64,000 nucleotides of DNA from Microbispora sp. ZYX-F-249. Its GTDB lineage: Bacteria; Actinomycetota; Actinomycetes; Streptosporangiales; Streptosporangiaceae. Positions 31,914 to 42,299 of the stretch are shown in pieces (within the stretch, counting starts at the first letter, position 1; the number at the start of each line of letters is the position of its first letter). The stretch lies in NCBI RefSeq assembly GCF_039649665.1, contig NZ_JBDJAW010000010.1, forward strand, positions 1 to 64,000, written 5' to 3'. A program made the position numbers and the translations under genes. The notes beneath the pieces were generated by a model. That model ran no database searches. It was not told the DNA's origin and saw only the letters and a list, made by a program, of their open reading frames with translations.

Positions 31914-32336
31914 ATGGCCGGCCTCGACCTCAAGGACCTCACAGACCGCTACGTCGCCGTGTGGAATGAACCCGACCCGGAACGCCGCCGCGCCGCCATC
32001 CGCGAGCTGTGGTCCCCCGACGCGGTCCACGTCCTGCGGCCCCCTCAGGAGATGCGAGAGGCCGCCGAAGGGCTGGGGTTCGACCGTCTCGTCCTGGAGG
32101 CGCGCGGCCATGACGCACTGGAACCGCGGGTGACGCGAGCCTACGAAGAGTTCGTCGCCCCGGGCACCTTCGTCTTCCGGCCCTGCGGCGATGCCGAACG
32201 CCTCCACGACGTGGTCAAGTTCCACTGGGAGATGGTGACTCGCGACGGTGGCGATGTGGCCGCCATCGGGCTGGAGATCCTCATGCTCGGCGCGGACGGT
32301 CGCGTCCTCGGCGACTACCAGTTCATCGAGGGATGA
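31914..32336 (+). CDS. SnoaL-like / NTF2-fold protein
   Basis: A 140-residue NTF2-like protein. The N-terminal LTDRYVAVWNEPDPERRRAA and IRELWSPDAVHV match the SnoaL-like opening helix and strand, and VVKFHWEMV and LGADGRVLGDYQFIEG the later strands. Members are small-molecule binding or isomerase-type proteins; activity here is unknown. The ATG at 31914 follows GAAGGA. It overlaps the next, broken dehydrogenase gene by 4 bases. The divergent MmyB-type regulator probably controls both. Confidence 0.8.
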   Translation: MAGLDLKDLTDRYVAVWNEPDPERRRAAIRELWSPDAVHVLRPPQEMREAAEGLGFDRLVLEARGHDALEPRVTRAYEEFVAPGTFVFRPCGDAERLHDVVKFHWEMVTRDGGDVAAIGLEILMLGADGRVLGDYQFIEG

Positions 32337-32879
32337 CCGCGATGACGGCGGCACTGCCATCGTCCGTACGGAGCTATCACGTCAACAGCGGCGACGGCAT
32401 CGACGGGCTGTCGCTGCGGACCCACCAACCGCGCATGCCGGGCGTCGGCGAGGTCGCGGTCGTGGTCCACGCCGCCTCGCTCAGCTTCCGCGATCTGCTC
32501 GTGCTGCGCGGGCGGTACGTGCTGCCGGTGAAGCCGGACGTCATCCCCGTCTCCGACGGCGCCGGGCAGGTCGTCGCCGTGGGACCGGGTGTCCGGCGGG
32601 TGCGTCCGGGTGACCGGGTCACCGCCACGCTGTTCCCGCAGTGGCTGGACGGCCCCCTGCAGCCGTCATCCCTGCCACAACTGGGAGGTTCTCTCGACGG
32701 CATGCTCACCGAGCTCGCCGTCATGCCGGAGCAGGCCCGCCCAACTGAACGAGATCATCGCCGCGCACCGGCTTCGGCCCGTCATCGACCGAGTGTTCCC
32801 GTTCGAGGAAGCGGGCGCCGCGTTCCGTTACTACGAATCGGCCAACCCGTTCGGAAAGGTCGTCATCGGAATGCGATAA
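32333..32879 (+). pseudogene. Zinc-type alcohol dehydrogenase (MDR) gene with internal deletion
   Basis: The first 135 codons are a normal MDR catalytic N-terminus: FRDLLVLRGRYVLPVKPDVI, SDGAGQVVAVGPGV, PGDRVTATLFPQW, then GMLTELAVMPEQ. Immediately after, in another frame, comes the usual C-terminal end: LNEIIAAHRLRPVIDRVFPF, EEAGAAFRYYES, FGKVVIGMR. The 180-200 residue NAD(P)-binding Rossmann domain between them is gone, with a frame change at about 32,740. The gene is dead. Its start overlaps the SnoaL-like stop (ATGA), so it was once co-expressed. Confidence 0.85.
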
Positions 32880-32957
32880 CCGGTTTCTCCCGATTTCTGG
32901 GAACCGATTGTTTTTTGCGATCAGGTCACGGAGGCGGCCGGGAGACCTCGCGTTGAC

Positions 32958-32971
32958 TAGCCTCATCGGCA
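32958..32971 (+). promoter_or_regulatory. Leaderless promoter of lgt
   Basis: TAGCCT (32958-32963) lies 7 bases before ATG 32971, and no ribosome site precedes that ATG. An in-frame TTG at 32953 overlaps the promoter and is unlikely to be the start. Confidence 0.45.
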
Positions 32972-33807
32972 TGCCCCTCGCCTCGATTCCCAGCCCTGCC
33001 GAGGGGGTTTGGCATCTCGGATTCATCCCGGTCCGGGCCTACGCATTGTGTTTCATCGTCGCGATCATCTTCGGCACCTGGCTCGGCGAACGCCGCTGGC
33101 ACGCCCGCGGCGGCGAGAAAGGGGCGATCAGCGACATCGCGGTTCCCGGGGTGATTTTCGGCCTGATCGGCGCCCGTCTCTACCACGTCATCACCGACTG
33201 GCAGACCTATTTCGGCCCGCGCGCGATCAAGGAGCCGTACCGGGCGCTGTTCATCTGGGAAGGCGGGCTCAGCATCTGGGGTGCGGTCGCCCTGGGAGGC
33301 GTGGGCGTGTGGCTGGCCTGCCGCCGCCGGGGGCTCGCTCTGGGCGCCGTGGCCGACACGATCGCGCCCGGCCTCGCGTTCGGGCAGGCGATCGCCCGCT
33401 GGGGCAACTGGTTCAACCAGGAGCTGTACGGCGGTCCGACCACGCTGCCGTGGGGCCTGGAGATCGACCAGGCGCACGGCGGCGAGCCGGGTGTGCTCTA
33501 CCACCCGGCGTTCCTGTACGAGTCGCTGTGGGACGCGGCACTCGGTTTCGGACTGATCCTGGCCGGTAAGCGGTTCACGCCGCGTCACGGCCGCCTGTTC
33601 GCCCTCTACGTCGCCGGCTACACGTTCGGGCGGTTCTGGATCGAGGGGCTGCGGGTCGACCCGGTGGGCGGCGTCGACCACGCGGTGACGCTCCTTGGGC
33701 TGCGGATCAATCAGTGGACCTCGATCGTGCTGTTCGCCGGCGCGCTGGTCTACCTCTGGACGACTCGCGACAAGGAAGGCGAACGGATCGCGCTGCCGAC
33801 TTCATGA
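32971..33807 (+). CDS. lgt: Prolipoprotein diacylglyceryl transferase
   Basis: A 278-residue integral membrane enzyme that moves the diacylglyceryl group of phosphatidylglycerol to the lipobox cysteine of prelipoproteins. Seven or so transmembrane helices are visible. Lgt signatures include GVIFGLIGARLYHVITDW, FIWEGGLSIWGA, GQAIARWGNWFNQELYGG and HPAFLYESLWD. Length is normal for the family. I chose ATG 32971 from the adjacent -10 box. It stands alone; a cluster role is not indicated. Large actinomycetes often carry more than one lgt, so this may be the second copy. Confidence 0.92.
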   Translation: MPLASIPSPAEGVWHLGFIPVRAYALCFIVAIIFGTWLGERRWHARGGEKGAISDIAVPGVIFGLIGARLYHVITDWQTYFGPRAIKEPYRALFIWEGGLSIWGAVALGGVGVWLACRRRGLALGAVADTIAPGLAFGQAIARWGNWFNQELYGGPTTLPWGLEIDQAHGGEPGVLYHPAFLYESLWDAALGFGLILAGKRFTPRHGRLFALYVAGYTFGRFWIEGLRVDPVGGVDHAVTLLGLRINQWTSIVLFAGALVYLWTTRDKEGERIALPTS

Positions 33808-34136
33808 TTCGGATCAGCACCGCCCGTTTCAGCGCGGAGCAGGGCTGAAAGATTCATCGCCGTCGTGACGGCCGGTCTTCCCCATGCTCGCGCGAAGCGC
33901 CTGTTCGAACGGCATTCCACGCGGCGAGGTGAGAACAGGGCAAACGTCACCTCGTTGACTCGCCCCTCCCCGCCGGGATTGGCTCACCGCGGCAGAGCAC
34001 CGTCCGCGGACATCGGCGTCGCGAAACGTCAGCGCCAGGAGCCCGCTCCGCGCCGACGCCGGTCCTCAACTGGTGTTCCACCAGGGCGTATTCGGCGCCC
34101 CGAGGAACGTCACATCTCGGAAAGTGGAAGACATCT
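33808..34136. promoter_or_regulatory. Upstream region of the GH5 gene
   Basis: No gene is seen. TGAAAGATTCATC at 33846-33858 is a one-mismatch relative of TGAAAGTTTCATC upstream of the xylanase (36474-36486). An 8-bp inverted repeat CGAGGTGA/TCACCTCG lies at 33925-33932 and 33947-33954, followed by TTGACT. GGAAG at 34126-34130 serves the GH5 start. Confidence 0.4.
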
Positions 34137-35558
34137 ATGCGACAAGTCAGCTCTTTGCGCCGCCGGTTGAGCCTGTCGGCCGCCGCCGTCGCGCTGTTGG
34201 CGGCCGGCGCCGGAGTGGCCGGCGCGCACGCCGCCTCGGCGGCCGCGGCCGGATGCCAGGTCAACTACACGGTCACCAACCAGTGGCAAGGCGGCTTCGG
34301 CGCGAGCGTCAGCGTCCGCAACCTCGGTGACGCGATCAACGGCTGGAAGCTGACCTGGTCGTTCCCCGCCGGGCAGACCATCACCCAGCTCTGGAACGGC
34401 AGCCACACCCAGTCCGGCTCCCAGGTCACGGTGAGCAACCTCTCCTACAACGGCAGCCTCCCCAGCGGGGGCAGCACGGAGTTCGGGTTCAACGGCAGCT
34501 GGAACGGCTCCAACCCGGCGCCCTCCAGCTTCGCGCTGAACGGCGTGACCTGCACCGGCGGCGTCACGTCCGCCAGCCCGTCCCCCTCCCCCTCGTCCTC
34601 CCCCACGCGTTCGCCCTCTCCCTCGCCCTCGCCGAGCCCCAGCGTCACGCCCGCCACCGGCACTCCCGTCGAACGGCACGGCCAGCTGCACGTCTGCGGC
34701 ACCACGATGTGCGACAAGAACAACGCGAAGGTCCAGCTGCGCGGCGTGAGCAGCATGTGGCTCAACTGGGAGACCGCCCCGTACGCCGAGAACCTGTCCG
34801 CCCTGAAGTGGATGCGGGACAACTGGAACCTGCAGGTCTTCCGGGCCGCGATGGGCGTGGAGCCGGCCGGCGCCTACCTGAGCGACCCGAACAAGGCCCG
34901 CGCACAGGTGGAGACAATCATCAACAACGCCGTCGCCGCCGGGGTGTACGTGATCGTGGACTTCCACGCGCATGAGGCCCACAAGGAGCAGGCGCAGGCG
35001 GTGGCGTTCTTCTCCGACCTGGCCAAGCGCTACGGTCACCTGCCCAACGTCATCTGGGAGGACTGGAACGAGCCGCTGCAGCTCAGCTGGACCGGCGTGC
35101 TGAAGCCGTACCACCAGGCGGTCGTGTCCGCGATCCGCGCCGCCGATCCGGACAACATCATCGTGCTCGGCACCCCGACCTGGTCGCAGGACGTGGACAC
35201 CGCGGCGACCAGCCCCGTCTCCGGCACCAACCTCATGTACACGCTGCACTTCTACTCGTGCACGCACGGCGCCTCACTGCGCGCCAAGGGCGACGCGGCG
35301 ATCAGGGCCGGCCTGCCGCTGTTCGTCACCGAGTGGGGCGCGAGCAACGCCGACGGCGGCCTCGACGGCAGGGTCTGCCTCGACGAGGCGCAGACCTGGA
35401 TCAACTGGATGAAGGCCAACGGCATCTCCTGGGCCGCTTGGAAGCTCGACGTCGGCACCGACTCCACCAACATCCTCTCCCCCGGCGCGCCGGTCACCGG
35501 CGGGTGGAACAACTACCTGCACGGCCACGCCCCGTTCGTCGTCGCCAACATGAAGTAA
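34137..35558 (+). CDS. Secreted GH5 endoglucanase with N-terminal CBM2
   Basis: A 473-residue exported enzyme. Signal peptide: RRRLSLSAAAVALLAAGAG to AHAASAAAA. CBM2 cellulose-binding module at about 38-142 (CQVNYTVTNQWQGGFGASVS, NGWKLTWSF, QLWNG). A Ser/Pro linker of about 30 residues follows, then a GH5 catalytic domain (about 180-473). The acid/base is E312 in DWNEP and the nucleophile E399 in VTEWG; HAHEAH precedes them. It cleaves internal beta-1,4-glucan bonds in cellulose outside the cell. No CelR/CebR-type TGGGAGCGCTCCCA box is seen upstream. A GAAA-type site at 33847 is the only shared element with the xylanase. Confidence 0.92.
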   Translation: MRQVSSLRRRLSLSAAAVALLAAGAGVAGAHAASAAAAGCQVNYTVTNQWQGGFGASVSVRNLGDAINGWKLTWSFPAGQTITQLWNGSHTQSGSQVTVSNLSYNGSLPSGGSTEFGFNGSWNGSNPAPSSFALNGVTCTGGVTSASPSPSPSSSPTRSPSPSPSPSPSVTPATGTPVERHGQLHVCGTTMCDKNNAKVQLRGVSSMWLNWETAPYAENLSALKWMRDNWNLQVFRAAMGVEPAGAYLSDPNKARAQVETIINNAVAAGVYVIVDFHAHEAHKEQAQAVAFFSDLAKRYGHLPNVIWEDWNEPLQLSWTGVLKPYHQAVVSAIRAADPDNIIVLGTPTWSQDVDTAATSPVSGTNLMYTLHFYSCTHGASLRAKGDAAIRAGLPLFVTEWGASNADGGLDGRVCLDEAQTWINWMKANGISWAAWKLDVGTDSTNILSPGAPVTGGWNNYLHGHAPFVVANMK

Positions 35559-35578
35559 GGCGACGTTCCCGACGCTGT

Positions 35579-35604
35579 CGGCCTCGCCGTCACGGGCGGG
35601 GCCG
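35579..35604. terminator. Hairpin after the GH5 gene
   Basis: CGGCCTCGCC (35579-35588) pairs with GGCGGGGCCG (35595-35604), with one T-G pair and a 6-base loop, 20 bases after the stop. There is no T-tract, as is usual for actinomycetes. Confidence 0.6.
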
Positions 35605-35665
35605 ATTCGCGCGTGTCACGGCTGCCCGCGGTGGCGTAGCGGACGATCTCGCCCGCTTTCGACCC

Positions 35666-36139
35666 TCAGAGCAGGTTCTCCGCCATCCACCGGACGATGC
35701 CCGTGAACTGGGCGACGGCGCTCGCCATGTCGTTCTCGGCGGTCGGCCGATCGGTCTGAGCGTCGTAGCCCTCCAGTCCGGTCTCCTCCTCGACCACGCG
35801 CGCGAGCCGGTACGCCTTGGTCAGCACGGCGACCGCCTCCTCGGCGGCGTAGTGATACGGGATGTAGATCTGTGCGGACTCCCCGTCGTAGTCGAGCTGG
35901 AAGGCGTGCGGCCCCCGAGGGCGGAGCGTGAGACCGGACGGGAACTCCTCCACGTCGACCGGCCCGAATTCCTCCGTGGCCCGTCCCACGATGCGATCCC
36001 ACGCGGCACGATGCCCGGTGGTCAGCCGTGTGGGGGGAAGCTCGTCATCGTCCGGGTCGTACTGCTCGTTGAGCGCTTCCAAGGTCTCCGGCAGGGTGCG
36101 ACCGGGGAGACGGCGGACGAGATAGACGTCGTAGGTCAC
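35666..36139 (-). CDS. Conserved hypothetical protein
   Basis: A 157-residue acidic cytoplasmic protein starting MTYDVYLVRRLPGRTLPETL. A central stretch of short strands (LTLRPRGPHAFQLDYDGESA, then QIYIPYHY) is followed by a helix (AEEAVAVLTKAYRLARVVEE). No known catalytic motif. It sits between the GH5 and GH10 genes on the opposite strand and is not obviously part of the polysaccharide block. Confidence 0.7.
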   Translation of the reverse strand: MTYDVYLVRRLPGRTLPETLEALNEQYDPDDDELPPTRLTTGHRAAWDRIVGRATEEFGPVDVEEFPSGLTLRPRGPHAFQLDYDGESAQIYIPYHYAAEEAVAVLTKAYRLARVVEEETGLEGYDAQTDRPTAENDMASAVAQFTGIVRWMAENLL

Positions 36140-36279
36140 GATCGCAGCGTAACGACCCTTCCGCCGAGGACCGTCGGGTCACGGCCCGGCGGACTCGCGC
36201 CGGCATCGGCAGCGGACCAGGACATGGTGTCTGTCCGGGTCACGCGACCTCCGGTCGCCGCAGTCCTGCAGGCACTGAT

Positions 36280-36293
36280 TGTTAACGTTCACA
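36280..36293. promoter_or_regulatory. LacI-type near-palindrome
   Basis: TGTTAACGTTCACA is symmetric at 12 of 14 positions around AACGTT, the usual core of LacI-family operators. It lies 140 bases in front of the leftward gene at 36139 and far upstream of the xylanase. Which gene it serves is uncertain. Confidence 0.4.
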
Positions 36294-36474
36294 TTTCACA
36301 TGTCGTTCACGGTCGCCTCTCCCTCGGATGGGTGGAGGTGGTGGTGGCCGGAGCAAATACGAGGCCGGGATGCACTGTCAAGTAGCCGGGCGCTCACCGG
36401 GCCGACACACAGGGGTGCGGTGCGCCCATCTGGGCATGGAGATCACCGGAGCCGGGCGCCCGTCGCAGCAAGTT

Positions 36475-36613
36475 GAAAGTTTCATCGTCCATCGCCCCGG
36501 CCGGCGCCCGCCCAGGCCCTCGTCACAGCCCCGACGCCTCGACGTGATCGAAAAAGTTTCGTGCTCTGACATGTACGAGGCCCCCTCAGGGAGCGAATAT
36601 GCCGAAACTTTTC
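36475..36613. promoter_or_regulatory. Cluster of GAAA-N-TTTC sites upstream of the xylanase
   Basis: Three sites lie in one intergenic region: GAAAGTTTC (36475-36483), CGAAAAAGTTTCG (36550-36562, a 13-bp inverted repeat) and GAAACTTTTC (36604-36613). The last is 10 bases before the -35 box. A GAAACTTTC also precedes the LPMO gene (38497-38505). From memory, related palindromes occur in streptomycete xylanase promoters, so a shared xylan-responsive repressor is likely. Confidence 0.6.
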
Positions 36614-36622
36614 TAAATAGTC

Positions 36623-36651
36623 TTGACACATTTCGGCGCGGTTCCCACACT
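36623..36651 (+). promoter_or_regulatory. Xylanase promoter
   Basis: A perfect -35 TTGACA (36623-36628), a 17-base spacer, then CACACT (36646-36651) as a weak -10. It overlaps a TTTCGGC arm that can pair with GCCGAAA at 36601, so a bound repressor would block it. Confidence 0.5.
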
Positions 36652-36653
36652 GA

Positions 36654-38318
<1,665 letters not shown>

Positions 38319-38367
38319 CCAGGCCCTGACGGGCGATCCGGCCCGGCACGTCACCTGATCCACGGCC

Positions 38368-38395
38368 CGCCACGCCGGTCCCCTCCGGCGTGGCG
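38368..38395. terminator. First hairpin after the xylanase
   Basis: CGCCACGCCGG (38368-38378) pairs perfectly with CCGGCGTGGCG (38385-38395) across a 6-base loop, 50 bases after the stop. Confidence 0.65.
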
Positions 38396-38440
38396 GACGA
38401 CCCGCCGATCCGGATCGATCCCACTTCTGACACCTACCGG

Positions 38441-38473
38441 CCTCCGGTGCGGCGCGATCCGCCGCACCGGAGG
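38441..38473. terminator. Second hairpin after the xylanase
   Basis: CCTCCGGTGCGGCG (38441-38454) pairs perfectly with 38460-38473 over a 5-base loop, then CCTTGTC. The tandem arrangement insulates the LPMO promoter from xylanase read-through. Confidence 0.7.
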
Positions 38474-38496
38474 CCTTGTCGTGTCCCGGACCGGTT

Positions 38497-38505
38497 GAAA
38501 CTTTC
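38497..38505. promoter_or_regulatory. GAAACTTTC operator before the LPMO gene
   Basis: A perfect GAAA-C-TTTC palindrome like those before the xylanase, between the tandem hairpins and the LPMO start. Confidence 0.5.
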
Positions 38506-38668
38506 CCGGCGCCCCTGTCGCGTCTCTCCCCGTCTGCCCAGGTCACTGGCGTACTTCCTTTTCGCGGCTCTCGTCCGGTTGCCGTCGCTGACTCGGTTGA
38601 GCAACGGTGTGCGAGGCCGGCGGTCAAGAGAACACGTCCTGTGCCGGCCACTCTGCAGAAGGAGACTC

Positions 38669-39811
38669 GTGCGGATGACGAGGTTGCGTATGCTCCTCCC
38701 CTCGAATGACCGGAACCACAGGACCGGCCCGGGTGACCCGGGACCGGGCGGGGAGCGCCGGTCCCGCGGCCTGACCCGGGCCGGGCGGATGGTCGTCGCG
38801 ATGGCGGCCGCGCTCCTGCTCACCCCTCTTCTGGCCTCCCCCGCTTCGGCGCACGGCGCGGTCAGCGACCCGCCGGCCCGGCAGTACGGCTGCTACACGC
38901 GCTGGGCCAGTGAATGGCAGTCGCCGCGGATGGCCACAGAGGACCCGATGTGCTACAAGGCCTGGCAGGCCGATCCCAGCGCGATGTGGAACTGGAACGG
39001 GCTGCTGCGGGACGGCGTCGCCGGTCAGTACCAGACCGCCGTCCCCGACGGGCAGCTGTGCAGCGGCGGCCTGACCGCCAACGGCCGGTACGCCGCGATG
39101 GACGAGCCCGGCCCGTGGAAGACGGTGGACAAGCCCAGCCGCTTCACCCTCAACCTGCTGGACGGATCGTCCCACGGCGCCGACTTCATCCGCGTCTACG
39201 TCACCAAGCAGGGGTTCGACCCCACCACGCAGCGGCTGAAGTGGAGTGACCTGGAGCTGGTCACCCAGACGGGCCGGATGCCGACGGGAAGCACGACGCC
39301 GGTCGAGGTGTACGCCCCCGGCCGCACCGGCCACCACATCGTCTTCACCCTGTGGCAGGCCAGCCACCTCGACCAGTCGTACTACTTCTGCAGCGACGTC
39401 AACTTCACCGGCGGTCCGGGCGCCTCGCCGTCCCCGACGCCCACACCGTCCCCGACGCCCACGCCCACGCCCACGCCCTCACCCTCACCGACGCCCACCC
39501 CCTCACCGACCGGCTCACGGGGCTGCTCGGCCACCTATCGGGTGACCTCGCAGTGGCCCGGCGGCTTCCAGGGCGAGGTACGGGTGTCCGCCGGCACCAC
39601 GGCGATCACCGGCTGGACCGTGACCTGGACCTTCGCCAACGGGGAGAAGGTCTCCTCGGCGTGGAACGCGACCGTGACCACGAGCGGATCCACGATCAGC
39701 GCGCGCAACGCCGCCCATAACGGCTCCCTCGGCGCCGGCGCGGCCACCACGTTCGGATTCATCGGCTCCGGCACCAGCGGCACCCCCACCCTCGGCTGCG
39801 TCGCCGCCTGA
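38669..39811 (+). CDS. Secreted AA10 lytic polysaccharide monooxygenase with C-terminal CBM2
   Basis: A copper-dependent LPMO of about 380 residues that oxidatively cleaves crystalline cellulose or chitin. The signal peptide ends ASPASA before H62, the N-terminal copper-brace histidine (HGAVSDPPARQYGCY), which cleavage exposes. The second brace histidine is in LWQASHLDQSYYFCSDV. Then come a Thr/Pro/Ser linker of about 40 residues and a CBM2 (CSATYRVTSQWPGGFQGEVR to LGC). Start: GTG 38669 or ATG 38675, both after AAGGAG. Pairing with GH5 and GH10 enzymes suggests cellulose/xylan co-degradation. Confidence 0.92.
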   Translation: MRMTRLRMLLPSNDRNHRTGPGDPGPGGERRSRGLTRAGRMVVAMAAALLLTPLLASPASAHGAVSDPPARQYGCYTRWASEWQSPRMATEDPMCYKAWQADPSAMWNWNGLLRDGVAGQYQTAVPDGQLCSGGLTANGRYAAMDEPGPWKTVDKPSRFTLNLLDGSSHGADFIRVYVTKQGFDPTTQRLKWSDLELVTQTGRMPTGSTTPVEVYAPGRTGHHIVFTLWQASHLDQSYYFCSDVNFTGGPGASPSPTPTPSPTPTPTPTPSPSPTPTPSPTGSRGCSATYRVTSQWPGGFQGEVRVSAGTTAITGWTVTWTFANGEKVSSAWNATVTTSGSTISARNAAHNGSLGAGAATTFGFIGSGTSGTPTLGCVAA

Positions 39812-39846
39812 TCCGACGGCCCGTCGCACTCCCTTCGCACATTCCG

Positions 39847-39890
39847 GCGCCCGGGAGGTGCGGGGCGATCGCCCCGCGTCTCCCGGGCGC
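39847..39890. terminator. Long hairpin after the LPMO gene
   Basis: GCGCCCGGGAG and GCGGGGC (39847-39866) pair with 39871-39890 around the loop GATC; only two bases in the middle mismatch. A strong terminator-type fold 35 bases after the stop. Confidence 0.75.
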
Positions 39891-40225
39891 AGTCGTGCCC
39901 GCCGGCGGACGCGGCGAGCGCGACCGGGCTTCCGCGCGGCGGATTATGCGCCGGTCCTTTCACGTCGACGGCACCGCAGTCGCCCCCTAGAAAGAAGGCC
40001 GATCCCCGCGCCGATATGAATAAGGAAAGACCGTAACACCACATGCCCGCATACTGTCCACACAATTCCGGCGAGCCCGGAATCCGTATGACGTAATAGC
40101 ATTATTCCTTTTACGCGAGTACCGCCCGCAGGCCGATTCTCCCGATCATAGTTGCCAACAAATCAGCCTTTATCGGCATTTGTACGGTTCCTGTCGGTGA
40201 ACGCCGGGCACTGCAGGGTGGTCAC
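39891..40225. other. A/T-richer upstream region of the first SARP gene
   Basis: No gene is found. From about 40,000 to 40,190 the composition is clearly richer in A and T than the surroundings, as in a regulated promoter. I cannot fix a -10/-35 pair with confidence. Confidence 0.4.
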
Positions 40226-42151
40226 ATGGATTTCAAGATCCTCGGACCGATCGAGGTCCGCACCTCCCACGGGACGCCGCTGCCGCTCGGGCGGCGCAAA
40301 CAGCGGGTGCTGCTCGCCGCCCTGCTGCTCAACGCCGGCAGGGCGATCCCGAGCAAACGGCTGCTCGACTGGCTGTGGGGCGAACGGGCTCCCGCCGCCG
40401 CCGAGTCGAACCTGTACACCTACATCTCCGCGCTGCGCAGGGTGCTCGGCACCCCCTCCCGCATCGAGGCGGGATGCAACGGGTACGTGCTGCGGGTCAC
40501 GCCCGGCGAGATCGATGTGACGTCGTTCGAGGACCTCGCCGAGCAGGGCCTGCGCGCGCTGTCCGAGGGGCGGCACGACGCCGCGCTCGAACGGCTGACC
40601 CGGGCCCTCGCCCTGTGGCGCGGCGAGTCCGTCCTGGAGGGGCTGCCCCTGCCCGCGCCGCTGCGCGGCGAGGCGGCGCGCCTGGAGCGGCTGAGGGGGG
40701 TCGTCCTGGACGCCTCGCTGGAGGCCCGGCTCGCGCTCGGCAGGCACGGCGAGATGCTCGCCGATCTGGAGACCCTCACCAGCAGAGACCCGTTGAACGA
40801 ACGCCTCCGGGCGCACCTCATGCTGGCCCTCTACCGCTCCGGCCGCCGGGCGGACGCGCTGGCGGCGTACCGGCGCGCGCGGGGGGTGCTCGCCGCCGAG
40901 CTCGGCATCGACCCCGGCCCGGATCTGCGGCGCATGCACCAGCGCATCCTCGCGGACGATCCCGCCCTGGCGCCGCCCGAGGCGAGCGCCGCGCTCAGGC
41001 TCCCCGCCCCGGCCGAGCTGCCCATCGACTGCCGGGCCTTCACCGGCAGGACCGCCGAGATCGCCCGCCTGCGAGCGGCGCTGACCTCCGCAGGCCCGGG
41101 CGCGGTCGCGGTCTCGGCGATCACGGGCGCGGCGGGGGCCGGCAAGTCCGCGCTGGCCGTACACGTCGCCCACCAGGTCGCGGACCGTTTCCCGGACGGG
41201 CAGCTCTACGTGGACCTGCACGGCTCCACACCGGACGCCGCACCGCTGAAACCCGCCGACGTGCTGGCCCGCCTGCTGCGCTCCCTCGGCGACGACAGAG
41301 CCGCCCGGCCGGACGTGGACGAGGTGGCGGCGCGGTTCCGTTCGCTGACCGGCGGCAGGCATCTGCTGCTCCTGCTCGACAACGCCTGCGACGCCGCGCA
41401 GGTTCGCCCGCTGCTGCCGGCGAGCCCCACCTGCCGGGTGCTGATCACGGCCCGCAGGACGCTCACGTCGCTGGACGCCGTGGCGCATTTCCCCCTCGGC
41501 GTCATGACCGAGGACGAGACCTGCATGCTGCTCGGGCGCCTGATCGGGCCGGAACGCGTCGCCGCCGACCCGCGGGCGGCGCGCGCCATCGTGCGGCTGT
41601 GCGGAGGGCTGCCGCTGGCGGTCCGGATCGCCGCAGCCCGGCTGATCGCCCGGCCGGGCCTGTCGCTGCGCGCCCTGGCCGACCGGCTCGCGGTGGAGGA
41701 CCACCGCCTGTCCGAACTCCAGACCGACGACCGGGCCGTGCGGCCGTGCTTCATGACGAGCTACCGGAGGCTCGATCCCGAGTCCTCCCGCATGTTCCGG
41801 CTGCTCAGCCTGGCCGGCGGCTCGGCCGTCAGCGTCGCGGCCGCCGCGGCCCTGGCCGACCGCACGGAGCCGCGCACCGCCGACCTGCTGGACCGCCTCG
41901 CCGACGCGCACCTTCTCGAGGCGGGTGACCAGGACTGGTACGGCATGCACGACCTGCTCCGCCTGTTCGCACGCGAGCGGGCCCGGGAGGAGGAGACCGC
42001 GGAGGACCAGGCGCAGGCCGTGCGGCGGTTGCTGCGCAGCATCTGGTCGTCGCCCGGTCCGCCGGCCCGCGGCGACCGCGAGCGGCTGAGACCGGCGAGC
42101 CACCCGGCCCACGGGAAATCCTCCGCGGGAACCGTGAGATCCGACCGATGA
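40226..42151 (+). CDS. SARP-family activator with BTAD and NB-ARC domains
   Basis: A 641-residue AfsR-like regulator. OmpR-type winged helix at about 1-95 (MDFKILGPIEVRTSHGTPLP, LGRRKQRVLLAALLLNAG). Bacterial transcriptional activation domain about 100-245, ending AAELGIDPGPDLRRMHQRIL. NB-ARC ATPase about 270-560 with Walker A GAAGAGKS at 301-308 and LLLLLDNACDA as Walker B. The TPR region found in full AfsR is missing, and the protein ends with a basic low-complexity tail. Such proteins activate secondary-metabolite genes by binding 11-bp-period direct repeats. It is upstream of and parallel to the aminotransferase-epimerase-UbiA genes. Confidence 0.88.
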   Translation: MDFKILGPIEVRTSHGTPLPLGRRKQRVLLAALLLNAGRAIPSKRLLDWLWGERAPAAAESNLYTYISALRRVLGTPSRIEAGCNGYVLRVTPGEIDVTSFEDLAEQGLRALSEGRHDAALERLTRALALWRGESVLEGLPLPAPLRGEAARLERLRGVVLDASLEARLALGRHGEMLADLETLTSRDPLNERLRAHLMLALYRSGRRADALAAYRRARGVLAAELGIDPGPDLRRMHQRILADDPALAPPEASAALRLPAPAELPIDCRAFTGRTAEIARLRAALTSAGPGAVAVSAITGAAGAGKSALAVHVAHQVADRFPDGQLYVDLHGSTPDAAPLKPADVLARLLRSLGDDRAARPDVDEVAARFRSLTGGRHLLLLLDNACDAAQVRPLLPASPTCRVLITARRTLTSLDAVAHFPLGVMTEDETCMLLGRLIGPERVAADPRAARAIVRLCGGLPLAVRIAAARLIARPGLSLRALADRLAVEDHRLSELQTDDRAVRPCFMTSYRRLDPESSRMFRLLSLAGGSAVSVAAAAALADRTEPRTADLLDRLADAHLLEAGDQDWYGMHDLLRLFARERAREEETAEDQAQAVRRLLRSIWSSPGPPARGDRERLRPASHPAHGKSSAGTVRSDR

Positions 42152-42242
42152 TTTCCGGCGGCCGATTCCGGCCGCTTTTTCTTTCCGTCGTCCCGCTCCT
42201 CCACACCGACCTACACGCATTCGTGTGGGGTGGGGTGTGGCC

Positions 42243-42262
42243 GCATTCACCAGCATTGACCA
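42243..42262. repeat. Tandem 10-bp repeat before the aminotransferase
   Basis: GCATTCACCA GCATTGACCA (42243-42262) is two copies with one difference; a third GCATTC lies at 42217. An inverted pair ACGTGC/GCACGT follows at 42262-42267 and 42277-42282. It sits where an activator would bind ahead of the start at 42300. Confidence 0.4.
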
Positions 42263-42299
42263 CGTGCAATTTCCTAGCACGTAAGGGGATGGGCGGAAC

